This document shows positions 44,012 through 53,201 of a DNA stretch of 64,000 nt, piece after piece; within the stretch, counting starts at the first letter, position 1, and every line of letters begins with the position of its first letter. Below the pieces are notes generated by a model. It searched no databases, was not told where the DNA came from, and worked only from the letters and a program-made list of their open reading frames with translations. The translations under genes and the position numbers were made by a program. This DNA is from Endozoicomonas sp965261315 (lineage in GTDB: Bacteria; Pseudomonadota; Gammaproteobacteria; Pseudomonadales; Endozoicomonadaceae): NCBI GenBank assembly GCA_965261315.1, contig CBDHDM010000006.1:4330-68329 (forward strand), in the 5' to 3' direction.

Positions 44012-44171
44012 TACCCCCCAAAGAATTTGAAGGTGCAGGTAGCGGCAAGAGAGTGAAGCCTTTTATGCCCTCGGGTATCGGGAGCTTAGATCAACTAAGT
44101 GGCCGGGTGGATCTGGCATTCCAGTGAGTGAGCCCAGGTCACAACCCTGAACCTTCAAAGGTGAGGGTATA
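44012..44171. repeat. Dispersed repeat, copy A
   Basis: Noncoding element that begins TACCCCCCAAAGAATTTGAAG and ends CTTCAAAGGTGAGGGTATA. It shares with copy B (59072-59199) the start ACCC..AAAG.ATTTG.AG, the core GCGGCAA..GAG.GAAG, a CTAAGTG.CCGG block and the end CTTCAAAGG..GGGTATA. The family resembles palindromic repeats common in Gammaproteobacteria. Copy A has a longer middle. Confidence 0.65.
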
Positions 44172-44194
44172 ATCAGGGCGGTCTAATGGTGAGC

Positions 44195-45517
44195 TTACAC
44201 TTGTATTTTACTCCATCGCCGTGAACGCCAGACGGCCAGAAAGCTGACTGAGGTAATTATTCGCTGAAGAGTAGGCACAGCCCAGACAGCCGTCAGTCCA
44301 AAGCCAAGAATAGGGCCTATAAGCCAGCAGAGTGGTAGCAGGATGAGCCATTGGGCTACGAATCGGATGCAGAGAACCGTTCGGTTTGCTCCTGCTCCAA
44401 GCAAGGCCTGAACAAATACCAGAGATGGGGCATCCAGAACGACGCCAATACCTGTCAATTGCAATGGTATGACGCCCATTGTCAGTAGTGCAGGGTCGTG
44501 GAGAAACAGAGAAAGCACTGCTTTTGGAAGAAAAATTAAAGGCAGGCTCAGTACCAGTAAGACAGCACTTGCCGTGTACATAACCTCCTGCCCCCAGCGC
44601 CAGGCAACCTCTGGCTCTCGGGCTCCAAGGCTTTGGCTGACTAGCGTATTGGCCGCCATGCCTAACCCAAGGCCAGGCAGTACAAGCATCAGCGAGATGT
44701 TGAGTAGCACATGGGTAATGGCCATTTCACTGATACCCAGTTGGGCGACAATGACAAAAAGCATCATCATGCCCAGGGCAAACAACGTTTGCTGCAGGGA
44801 GTCAGGGATTGCCAGGAAAACAAGACGCTTTAATGCAGCCCAGTTTTTCCAGCGGGTCAGAAAACCGTATTTTCTAGCTCGCTTATTGAGAATCCAGAGG
44901 TTGAGAAAGGCACCCAGGTACATGGATAGGAAGGTACCCAGGGCTGCTCCCTTAACTCCCATGGCTGGCAGGCCAAGCTTCCCATAGATCAATAGATAAC
45001 TGAGAATAATATTACATATATGGGTGCATACGAGCAGTTTAAGAAAACCTTTTGGTTCACCAATGCCATTCCAGAATCCACGGAATGAAAGGTTCATTGC
45101 TGCAGCAGTGAGCGCCATGACCCTTATCTGAAAATAGTTAGTTGCTTCTCCTTTAAAGGTTGGGGAGTTTTGCGCAAATAACTCCAGTAACCAGGGTGCA
45201 GCAATCATCAGGATCATGCTGAGCGGCATTGCAAAGCAAAAAGCGATGATAAGCCCATGGTTAGTCGGCATAGCACATTCATCAAGACGACCGGCACCAA
45301 CACGGCGCGCAACCTGAGCCTGAATAGCAGCAGAAAGTCCGGTCATCAGGGATAGAACTACAAAATTGGCATAGCTGCCGGCACCGACGGCTGCAAGGGC
45401 ATTTTCTCCCAATGGCCCCACCAGGGCAGCATCCACCAGATTAATCATGCTCTGGGAGAGCATGGCCAACATGATGGGGAATCCTAACTGAAGTATTGTG
45501 GCAAGCCTTTGCTTCAA
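44195..45517 (-). CDS. MATE family efflux transporter
   Basis: A 440-residue, 12-helix inner-membrane antiporter of the MATE family (NorM-type), exporting drugs or metabolites against Na+ or H+. LGFPIMLAMLSQSMINLVDAALVGPLG and the second-half repeat LPGLGLGMAANTLVSQSLGARE are family marks. The gene is on the minus strand and separated from metH by a 316-base noncoding gap. Confidence 0.92.
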   Translation of the reverse strand: MKQRLATILQLGFPIMLAMLSQSMINLVDAALVGPLGENALAAVGAGSYANFVVLSLMTGLSAAIQAQVARRVGAGRLDECAMPTNHGLIIAFCFAMPLSMILMIAAPWLLELFAQNSPTFKGEATNYFQIRVMALTAAAMNLSFRGFWNGIGEPKGFLKLLVCTHICNIILSYLLIYGKLGLPAMGVKGAALGTFLSMYLGAFLNLWILNKRARKYGFLTRWKNWAALKRLVFLAIPDSLQQTLFALGMMMLFVIVAQLGISEMAITHVLLNISLMLVLPGLGLGMAANTLVSQSLGAREPEVAWRWGQEVMYTASAVLLVLSLPLIFLPKAVLSLFLHDPALLTMGVIPLQLTGIGVVLDAPSLVFVQALLGAGANRTVLCIRFVAQWLILLPLCWLIGPILGFGLTAVWAVPTLQRIITSVSFLAVWRSRRWSKIQV

Positions 45518-45833
45518 ACTGACTCCATCATTTCTAACAGTTTTAAATCGCAGATAAGCGCACAGAAAAATAAAATTGGGTATTCATTCAGGGGCTGGTC
45601 TCATGGCTAATTCTGCCCCCCCCCCCCTAATAGCAGTACGCTATTTTCATCATGAATAGCAAGAATTGTATGCATTATTATCAGGTTTTGTCCGTGAGTT
45701 AACGGTATTTTTCCGAAAATACAAACAGGTATGAGTGAAAAGTACGACGTAGATTGAGCTATTAAGTGACTAAGAAGCCTGATAAAGGTGGCATTTATAC
45801 AGTAGAAAGGGGCTTTTAAGCCCCCTTTCTGGA
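45518..45833. other. Intergenic region with a 12-base C run
   Basis: Gap between the leftward metH and MATE genes. It holds the metH terminator at its right side and a homopolymer of 12 C at 45616-45627, about 100 bases upstream of the MATE start. No gene is supportable; a 76-residue minus-strand frame across the run reads as low-complexity and is not convincing. Confidence 0.6.
45807..45829 (-). terminator. Probable terminator of metH
   Basis: AAAGGGG-CTTTTAAG-CCCCCTTT forms a hairpin a few bases after the metH stop. The T-tract is short, so termination strength is uncertain. Confidence 0.6.
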
Positions 45834-48800
45834 TCAATCTGCGAGGTTGGGGCGAAGCCAGCGTTCAGCTTCTTCCAGTGACCAGCCTTTTCGTTCGGCA
45901 TAGGCTTCCAGCTGATCTTTATCGATTTTACCCAGGCCAAAATACTTTGCTTCCGGGTGAGAAAAGTACCAGCCGCTGACACTGGCTGCGGGCATCATGG
46001 CGAAGTGTTCGGTGAGTGAAACACCTGCATTTTCTTCACCACTTAGCAGAGTGAATAACGTTGCTTTTTCGGTATGATCCGGGCAAGCGGGGTAGCCGGG
46101 TGCTGGGCGAATACCGGTGTATTTCTCTTTAATCAGCTCGTCATTACTGAACTGTTCATTCGATGCATAAGCCCAGTATTCTTTCCTGACTCTCTCGTGC
46201 ATGCATTCGGCAAAGGCTTCGGCCAGACGATCCGCCAAGGCTTTAACCATAATGCTGTTGTAGTCATCACCCGCATTCTCATACGCTTTGGCCAGTTTTT
46301 CAGCACCAATACCGGCAGTGGTGATAAAGCCTCCGACGTAGTCTGGCAGGCCCGATGATTCCGGAGCCACAAAATCGGACAGGCTGTAGTTGGGTTTGTC
46401 TTCCGGTTTTGGAGCCTGCTGACGAAGGTGGTGCAGCAGTGCTTTGACATCCGTTCGGGCTTCGTCGGTGTAGAGGATGATATCGTCATGATTGACCTGG
46501 TTAGCGGGCCAGAAACCGATAGCGGCTCTGGCGCTGATCAGTTTTTCACTGATCAGCTTATCCAGCATTTGCCGGGCATCATCATAGAGGCTGGTGGCTG
46601 CTTCTCCCACGACTTCATCTTTTAGAATGGCCGGGAATTTACCCGCCAGATCCCAGGTGATAAAGAACGGAGTCCAGTCAATGTAATTGACGAGATCTGC
46701 CAGAGGATAGTCTGCAAAGACTTTTACACCCGTAAAGGCTGGCTTTGGTGGTTCATAGCTTTTCCAGTTGGGCTTGAAGGCATTATCCACGGCTTCCGCA
46801 TAGGTCAACAACGCTCGTTTATTGTTTCGCTTTTCATGACGGATACGAATTTTCTCATACTCTGTACGGGTTTCTTCGACCAGCGCTGGTTTGAGCGTAT
46901 CGCTCATCAGGCGGGTCGAGATGCCCACGCTACGGGATGCATCGGTAACGTAGATGGCCAGATTGTCTTGAAATTTTGGTTCGATTTTAACGGCCGTATG
47001 GGCCCTGGACGTGGTCGCTCCGCCAATCATTAAAGGCAGGTTGATGCCCTGGCGTTGCATTTCACTGGCCACATGGACCATTTCATCAAGTGATGGGGTA
47101 ATCAGACCACTGAGACCAATAATGTCAACGTTTTCTTCAATGGCCGTTTTCAGAATGGTTTCACAGGGCACCATAACACCAAGGTCAATCACCTCGAAGT
47201 TGTTACAGGCCAGGACGACACCAACAATATTTTTACCGATATCATGAACGTCGCCCTTGACCGTAGCCATCAGGATTTTGCCATTCGAACGTGCACTCTC
47301 GCCTTTCTCTTCTTCAGCTCTTTGTTTTTCAATAAAGGGCACAAGGTGGGAAACGGCCTGTTTCATAACCCGGGCGCTTTTCACCACTTGGGGTAAGAAC
47401 ATTTTTCCTGCGCTGAACAGGTCACCGACTACGTTCATACCATCCATCAAAGGGCCTTCAATCACCTCAATGGGACGGCTGGCTTCAATACGTGCAGCTT
47501 CAGCATCTTCAATAATATAAGTGGTAATGCCTTTGACCAGTGCGTGCTCAAGTCTTTTGTTCACCGGCCATTCGCGCCAGGCAAGATCCTCTGCCTTTTT
47601 TTCGGCTGTGCCGCCTGCACGGTAATTTTCTGCAATGGCAAGCAACGCTTCGGTCGCATCGTTGGAACGGTTGAGAATAACGTCCTCAACCTTATCCCTG
47701 AGCTCTTTGGGAATCTCTTCGTATATTTCCAGCTGGCCAGCATTAACAATGCCCATGGTCAGCCCGGTTTTAATGGCGTGATAAAGAAAGACGGCATGAA
47801 TCGCTTCCCGGACCGGATTATTGCCCCGGAAAGAGAAGGAGACATTACTGACACCACCAGAGCTCATGGCATGAGGGAGGTTGTCACGGATGAATTGAAC
47901 CGCATTGATGAAATCTACGGCGTAATTGTTGTGTTCATCAATACCCGTAGCGACTGCAAAGATATTAGGGTCAAAGATAATATCCTGAGGTGGGAATCCA
48001 ATGTCGTTCACCAGGATGTCGTACGAACGCTGACAGATTTCAATCTTTCGGGCCTCGGTATCAGCCTGGCCTTGTTCATCGAATGCCATGACCACAACGG
48101 CCGCACCGTAGTTTCGACAAAGACGTGCCTGCCTGCGGAAGGTTTCTTCGCCTTCCTTAAGGCTGATGGAGTTCACAATACCTTTGCCCTGAATGCATTG
48201 CAGGCCAGATTCAATGACTTCCCATTTAGATGAGTCGACCATCACCGGCACCTTGGAGATGTCAGGCTCTGATGCGACCAGATTTAGGAATGTGACCATG
48301 GCGCTTTTGGCATCGAGCATCCCTTCATCCATATTGATGTCGATGACCTGGGCACCGTTTTCTACCTGATCTCGCGCGACGTCCAGGGCGGTATCGTAAT
48401 CTTCTTCAATAATCAGGCGTTTGAATCGTGCCGAGCCGGTCACATTGCACCGTTCACCCACATTGATGAACAGAGAGTTGTTGTCGATGTTGAAGGGCTC
48501 CAGACCACTCAAACGACAGGCGACAGGAATTTCAGGAATCTTGCGGTGGGTAATATTGGCTACTCGGTCGGCAATTGCCTTGATATGGGCTGGCGATGTA
48601 CCACAGCAGCCACCGATAATATTGACCAGTCCTGCCTGAGCAAACTCCGCAACAATCTCAGCCATCTCTTCAGGCGTCTGATCATACTCACCAAATGCAT
48701 TGGGTAGTCCGGCATTGGGGTGTGCGCTGATCCAGGTGCCTGCACAATTCGACAGCTCTTCCAGATAGGGACGTAATTCTGTGGCGCCCAGCGCGCAGTT

Positions 48801-49556
48801 TAATCCGACGGAAATGGGTTCAGCATGCTCAATGGCATTCCAGAAGGCCTCTGTCGTCTGACCGGACAGTGTTCGTCCGGAGGCATCGGTAATCGTACCG
48901 GAAATCATGATTGGGAGAGAGAAGCCCAGCTGATCAAACAGGTCTTTGACCGCATAGATCGCAGCTTTGGCATTCAGCGTGTCAAAAATCGTTTCAATCA
49001 ACAGAATATCAGAACCCCCTTCGATCAGTGCCAGAGCCGCTTGCTGATAGGCAGTCACCAATTCATTAAAGCTGGTATTGCGATAGCCGGGATTATTAAC
49101 ATCGGGTGAGATGGAGGCTGTACGGTTGGTTGGTCCTAAAACACCCGCAACAAATCGGGGCTTGTCCGGGTTGGCTCTGGTGAACTCATCAGCCACTTCA
49201 CGGGCCAGACGTGCCGCTTCCCGGTTGATTTCTGGCACCAGGTCTTCCATCTGGTAATCCGCCATGGCAATGGTGCTGGCATTGAAGGTGTTGGTTTCGA
49301 GTATATCTGCACCGGCTTCGAGATAATCCCGGTGAATCTGTTGAATGATATCCGGACGTGTCAGCACCAGGAGGTCGTTGTTGCCCTTTACATCACAAGT
49401 ATGACTGGCAAAGCGTTCGCCACGATAATCGGTTTCCCCCAGTTTATAGCCCTGAATCATGGTACCCATGGCACCATCAAGAATCAGAATCTTTCTTTTC
49501 AGATGTTGTTGTAGTTCAGTGAGGGCTTTTATTTGTTGTGGCGTAGCTTGCAGCAT
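45834..49556 (-). CDS. metH: Methionine synthase, cobalamin-dependent
   Basis: A 1,240-residue four-module enzyme that methylates homocysteine from 5-methyl-tetrahydrofolate through cobalamin. Modules in order are the Hcy/zinc domain with GLNCALGA and GGCCGTSP, the folate-binding domain (FINVGERCNVTGS, VIDINMDEGMLD), the cobalamin-binding domain with DVHDIGKNIVGVVL, where the His coordinates cobalt, and the SAM-binding reactivation domain (CPDHTEKATLF, PAASVSGWYFSHPEAKYFG). The length matches E. coli MetH (1,227). I saw no cobalamin riboswitch in the 120 bases upstream. Confidence 0.98.
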   Translation of the reverse strand: MLQATPQQIKALTELQQHLKRKILILDGAMGTMIQGYKLGETDYRGERFASHTCDVKGNNDLLVLTRPDIIQQIHRDYLEAGADILETNTFNASTIAMADYQMEDLVPEINREAARLAREVADEFTRANPDKPRFVAGVLGPTNRTASISPDVNNPGYRNTSFNELVTAYQQAALALIEGGSDILLIETIFDTLNAKAAIYAVKDLFDQLGFSLPIMISGTITDASGRTLSGQTTEAFWNAIEHAEPISVGLNCALGATELRPYLEELSNCAGTWISAHPNAGLPNAFGEYDQTPEEMAEIVAEFAQAGLVNIIGGCCGTSPAHIKAIADRVANITHRKIPEIPVACRLSGLEPFNIDNNSLFINVGERCNVTGSARFKRLIIEEDYDTALDVARDQVENGAQVIDINMDEGMLDAKSAMVTFLNLVASEPDISKVPVMVDSSKWEVIESGLQCIQGKGIVNSISLKEGEETFRRQARLCRNYGAAVVVMAFDEQGQADTEARKIEICQRSYDILVNDIGFPPQDIIFDPNIFAVATGIDEHNNYAVDFINAVQFIRDNLPHAMSSGGVSNVSFSFRGNNPVREAIHAVFLYHAIKTGLTMGIVNAGQLEIYEEIPKELRDKVEDVILNRSNDATEALLAIAENYRAGGTAEKKAEDLAWREWPVNKRLEHALVKGITTYIIEDAEAARIEASRPIEVIEGPLMDGMNVVGDLFSAGKMFLPQVVKSARVMKQAVSHLVPFIEKQRAEEEKGESARSNGKILMATVKGDVHDIGKNIVGVVLACNNFEVIDLGVMVPCETILKTAIEENVDIIGLSGLITPSLDEMVHVASEMQRQGINLPLMIGGATTSRAHTAVKIEPKFQDNLAIYVTDASRSVGISTRLMSDTLKPALVEETRTEYEKIRIRHEKRNNKRALLTYAEAVDNAFKPNWKSYEPPKPAFTGVKVFADYPLADLVNYIDWTPFFITWDLAGKFPAILKDEVVGEAATSLYDDARQMLDKLISEKLISARAAIGFWPANQVNHDDIILYTDEARTDVKALLHHLRQQAPKPEDKPNYSLSDFVAPESSGLPDYVGGFITTAGIGAEKLAKAYENAGDDYNSIMVKALADRLAEAFAECMHERVRKEYWAYASNEQFSNDELIKEKYTGIRPAPGYPACPDHTEKATLFTLLSGEENAGVSLTEHFAMMPAASVSGWYFSHPEAKYFGLGKIDKDQLEAYAERKGWSLEEAERWLRPNLAD

Positions 49557-49680
49557 GGATAGCAGACCAATGATTATTCGTTCTGGTCGGCAATGGTATC
49601 AGAAAGGTCGGGATTTGTACCTAGAAAGCCAGAACAAAAGTTCCAGCTTTCAGTGGGTGGACTCTCGGTACTTTATCTGT

Positions 49681-50109
49681 CTATTTATCGATAGAAACCT
49701 GTTCGATTGCAACACCATTCTCACGACAGAACTGTGACAGCTCTTCCTGAGGGTTGCGATCGTATTGCACATCATAAACGATACGTGCAACACCCGCTGC
49801 CAGCAGATTTTTGGTGCACTGATCACAGGGACTGTGGGTTACATAAGCGGTGGCACCTTCGATAGGTGTACCCAGTCTTGCTGCCCATATTACGGCATTG
49901 AGTTCAGCATGGATTTCATGTCTGAGAGACCAGGGGTGGTGTTCTTCGTATTCGGCTTCATTGCAGTTGATGTAGCCGGAAGGTGTGCCATTAACACCGG
50001 TAGAGAGTACCCGTCCATCCTTTACCAGCAGGCAGCCCACCTGAAGGCGCACACACTTTGATAATTTGGCCAGGGAGTGGGCCATCTCCATGTAAACGGT
50101 ATCGCTCAT
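49681..50109 (-). CDS. dCMP deaminase family protein (ComEB-like)
   Basis: A 142-residue zinc deaminase. The zinc site is HEIHAELNAV (His and the catalytic Glu) with SPCDQCTKNLLAAG (the PCxxC Cys pair). VGCLLVKDGRVLSTGVNGTPSGYINCNE is typical of deoxycytidylate deaminases, which convert dCMP to dUMP for thymidylate synthesis. The start is the ATG at 50109; the preceding in-frame TTG is unlikely. A cytidine/dCMP deaminase of another substrate cannot be excluded. Confidence 0.9.
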   Translation of the reverse strand: MSDTVYMEMAHSLAKLSKCVRLQVGCLLVKDGRVLSTGVNGTPSGYINCNEAEYEEHHPWSLRHEIHAELNAVIWAARLGTPIEGATAYVTHSPCDQCTKNLLAAGVARIVYDVQYDRNPQEELSQFCRENGVAIEQVSIDK

Positions 50110-50137
50110 AAATGACAAGGACCTGAAACAGTTCTAT

Positions 50138-50167
50138 AAAAAACGGGTATGGCAGGGGGCCATACCC
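50138..50167 (-). terminator. Intrinsic terminator of the Bcr/CflA gene
   Basis: Read on the minus strand: GGGTATGG-CCCCCTG-CCATACCC, a perfect 8-bp stem, followed by GTTTTTT. It lies 18 bases after the stop of the exporter gene and just before the deaminase gene. Confidence 0.92.
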
Positions 50168-50185
50168 ATTTTGATATTAACAGAT

Positions 50186-51400
50186 TCAGGCTGCCTGTGG
50201 AGTGGCTTCTGACACATCATTGGTTTTCATCAGGCAGAAACCGGAGATGGCGACAGCGACCAGCGTAATGGCGGATAAAGACAGGGTTCCTGCTTCTGGC
50301 AGGAAGCTGATCAGGGCACTGATCAGAGTCGCCAGTAACATTTCAATAAAGAAAATAAGGCCAGCCGCCGTGCCCATATTCTCCTTCATATGCTCAGTCG
50401 CTCTGGCCTGGCAGAGTGGCATGAACAGACCGAGGCCTAACTCGTAAATAGCAATACCAGCAACATAACCGGTAATCGACTGGCCGTCAGTTAATAAGCC
50501 GCTGCCCAGAGATACCATGGCTCCGACAATTAAAAGCGTTCCTGCCATCAACGTACTCTGACTTCTGCTCATGCTTGCCGTTAATTTAGGCCCCATGGAA
50601 GCACTCAACAGATAGCTGGCAATAGCGACAGCAAAGAGGTAACCATAAGTGGCTGGCGAGATACCCAGCTGGCCGATAAGCACGAATGAACCGCCGGCGA
50701 CGAATACAAAGGCCCCGGCAAATGCAGCACCGGCAGCGATAGTAAAGCGCAGGTAGCGGGCGTCTGTCAGCACTGCTTTATAACCGGCAATGACAGAGGT
50801 ACGAGTTGCTGTATCAGCCGTCTTTTCCTGCTTCTTCTCAGGCAAAAGCATCAGTGCGATCATTGCAATCACAGCCATGGCTGCCATCGCATAAAAACTG
50901 TACTGCCAGCCTGCATACTCCTGAAGATAACCGCCAGCAATAGGGGCAGCCATCGGGGCAATGGTCAGACAGCCGCCAATATAGGCCAGCATTTTAACTT
51001 CCATCTGGTCCTGGTAATAATCCCGGGCCATCATCCGAGCGACAGCGGTTCCAAAGCAGCCAAAAATTGCCTGGGCAAAACGTGCAGCGATAAATACATG
51101 AATACTGTCGGTTAACAGCGTAATGCCAGTGGCCACCAGGTAGAGAGAGTATCCAAAAATCAGTGTTTTTTTGCGGCCCAGGCGGTCAGCTAGGGGGCCT
51201 ACGATCAACATGGACAGAGAAAAGCCCAGCATAAACAGGCCGACGCTCCACTGAGCGATTGCAGAAGTTGTACCGAAATAATCGGTAATCGCCGGGAGTG
51301 ATGGCGTGAAAATATCAATGGACACAGGTCCTACCACCGCAAACAGCGTCAGGATTATCAATACAAAAGCGGGGTATTTATCAGGATTCAGGTGCCGCAT
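50186..51400 (-). CDS. Bcr/CflA family multidrug efflux MFS transporter
   Basis: A 404-residue, 12-helix major facilitator. PVSIDIFTPSLPAITDYFG near the start, motif A GPLADRLGRKKTLIFG, and AIFGCFGTAVARMMARDYY are characteristic of the Bcr/CflA subfamily (drug:H+ antiporters, e.g. bicyclomycin resistance). The gene is monocistronic with its own terminator. Confidence 0.92.
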   Translation of the reverse strand: MRHLNPDKYPAFVLIILTLFAVVGPVSIDIFTPSLPAITDYFGTTSAIAQWSVGLFMLGFSLSMLIVGPLADRLGRKKTLIFGYSLYLVATGITLLTDSIHVFIAARFAQAIFGCFGTAVARMMARDYYQDQMEVKMLAYIGGCLTIAPMAAPIAGGYLQEYAGWQYSFYAMAAMAVIAMIALMLLPEKKQEKTADTATRTSVIAGYKAVLTDARYLRFTIAAGAAFAGAFVFVAGGSFVLIGQLGISPATYGYLFAVAIASYLLSASMGPKLTASMSRSQSTLMAGTLLIVGAMVSLGSGLLTDGQSITGYVAGIAIYELGLGLFMPLCQARATEHMKENMGTAAGLIFFIEMLLATLISALISFLPEAGTLSLSAITLVAVAISGFCLMKTNDVSEATPQAA

Positions 51401-51665
51401 GATGGTCCATTCTTAAGAAAAAGAGTGAAATGAAAAGTGCGATGAAAAAGTAGAGTGGGAGAATGCGATATGTCCGCTATCTGAACAATCCGTGTTTATG
51501 CCGATTTTCTATCCAAAAACACCACACATATATCAGGAACCCCAGTCATTCTAAGAGTAGCGGTGTTTTATCAAAGAGTTGTTACTGAATAACTGCATTT
51601 TTATCCGGTCTGGTTATATATGGATATGTTACTATCTCGCTCAGATAATTCATGGAGTGAGTCAC

Positions 51666-52715
51666 TTGGATTTTCTTAAAACAACCATGCGTTTTTTTCA
51701 TAACCAGTTTCTGAAATTGAGCTGGTTGGCACTGCTGTTGGTGTTACTTGGACATTTTGCTTTCTCCTGGAGTCTGATGTGGCTGGCTGGGGAAGAGGGC
51801 TTACTGAGTCCCGCTCAATGGCTTTATTTTTATGTGACAACATCGACCACTGTCGGTTATGGCGATCTTAGCCCGGGCAGCGAGCTGGGCCGGGTATTGG
51901 CTGCACTGTTCATTTTGCCGGGTGGTGTTGTTTTCTTTGCGGCGGTACTTGGGAAACTGTCATCTTTTTTTATTACGGTATGGAGAAAAGGAATGCAGGG
52001 CAGGGGCGATTTCTCAGGATTGGAAAACCACATTGTTATATTTGGCTGGCACCGTAATCAAACGCCAAAAATGGTTGAGCTGATATTTGGTGATACTCGC
52101 CGGGAGAATCGCAAGGTATTGCTTTGTACAAGCCAGGAGATGGAGAACCCCTTTCCGGAACAAGTGTTGTTTATTCGTGGAGAAAGTCTTAATGATCCCG
52201 CGCTGATCCAGCGGACGGGGATTGAAAATGCTGCAAGGGTTATTGTCTTTCGGGATACGGATGATCAGACGCTGGCGACCTGCCTTACTATCGCTGCGAC
52301 TCGAACGAAGGCACATATTGTAGCCTGGTTTGAAAATGACCAGATGGTTAACCTGCTGCACTCTCACTGCCCACAAATTGAATGCCACGGCAATATTTCC
52401 ATGGAGCTGCTGGTTCGTTCAGCCCAGGATCCGGGATCATCACGCCTGCAGCAGCAACTGTTGTCGACACTCATTGGGCCCACGCAATACAGCGTTCGTG
52501 TACCAGAGAACTTTGCGGGTACCACATTTGGTCGTCTGCTGAAGTTTTTCAAGGTCAATCATGAAGCAATTGCCCTGGGCGTTGCGGATTCAGCGACAGG
52601 TAATGACCTTAAGCTCAACCCCGGTAGTGCGGAGGTCGTCAATGCCGGTCAGGTGATCTACTATATGTCAGCCCAGCGTATCCACAGAAATGAAATCCAG
52701 TGGGACAAGTTGTAA
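51666..52715 (+). CDS. Potassium channel protein with TrkA-N (RCK) domain
   Basis: A two-helix K+ channel. The pore helix and selectivity filter are TTSTTVGYGDLSPGSELGRV, flanked by membrane helices (LSWLALLLVLLGHFAFSWSL and LAALFILPGGVVFFAAVLG). A RCK/TrkA-N Rossmann domain follows (NHIVIFGWHRNQTPKMV). I prefer the TTG at 51666, with GGAGTGA upstream; the ATG at 51687 is the alternative. It lies upstream of the tor cluster but is probably independent. Confidence 0.88.
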   Translation: MDFLKTTMRFFHNQFLKLSWLALLLVLLGHFAFSWSLMWLAGEEGLLSPAQWLYFYVTTSTTVGYGDLSPGSELGRVLAALFILPGGVVFFAAVLGKLSSFFITVWRKGMQGRGDFSGLENHIVIFGWHRNQTPKMVELIFGDTRRENRKVLLCTSQEMENPFPEQVLFIRGESLNDPALIQRTGIENAARVIVFRDTDDQTLATCLTIAATRTKAHIVAWFENDQMVNLLHSHCPQIECHGNISMELLVRSAQDPGSSRLQQQLLSTLIGPTQYSVRVPENFAGTTFGRLLKFFKVNHEAIALGVADSATGNDLKLNPGSAEVVNAGQVIYYMSAQRIHRNEIQWDKL

Positions 52716-52909
52716 CGGATAAAAAAATCTGTCCTATACTGCTGCGGTAGAAGAAATTTGTCGTTACTGTTTTGTTTAGAGTAACGCTTGATATTCTTAC
52801 CGTGGCTGAACCTACTGGTTATTCTCCGTTTGTCTGTTCTCTTCATACTGATACGCCAGTTGCTTTCAAACGATGGCCATGGGTTTCTGATTAATTGAGG
52901 ATACAGGTC

Positions 52910-53065
52910 GTGAGTGAAAGCTCCACTAGCCAACGCCAGGAATATAAGGCGCTGGCTCTGGTTATTGTCGTATTTTTCCCTCTATTAACCATCATGCTGA
53001 TCAGCAGTTATGGATTTCTGGTCTGGTTCTCGCAGTTAATTCTTGGTCCCCCTGGTCATGGCTAA
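52910..53065 (+). CDS. torE: TorE/NapE-like small membrane protein
   Basis: A 51-residue protein starting at the GTG at 52910, with TTGAGGATAC upstream. QRQEYKALALVIVVFFPLLTIMLISSYGFLVWFSQLILGPPGHG is a single transmembrane segment ending in the GPPGHG signature of the TorE/NapE family. TorE is a small membrane component of some TMAO reductase systems; its function is not fully known. It is the first gene of torECA; the next gene follows after 136 bases. Confidence 0.85.
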   Translation: MSESSTSQRQEYKALALVIVVFFPLLTIMLISSYGFLVWFSQLILGPPGHG

Positions 53066-53201
53066 TGAGCTTCTATTGGCACGGTGCAGTATAGGTTTTG
53101 TCGTCTTAATAAGTCCGTATGCAGCCAGTGTCAGGTAGTAAATGGTTGCAACCGTCCGTTTTACGAGCCACTAAGTCACGTAAACTGATGTCAGTAGAAC
53201 T

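Noticed and set aside
45607..45837. A 76-codon minus-strand frame covering the C12 run.
   Set aside because: It is built from the homopolymer and AT-rich spacer, overlaps the metH terminator and has no family.
49557..49680. A cobalamin riboswitch upstream of metH.
   Set aside because: I looked for the B12-box-like element and paired stems in the leader and saw none.
52700..52722. A second Ter-like core, AGTTGTAACGG.
   Set aside because: It lies at the end of the K+ channel gene and lacks the flanking consensus bases.
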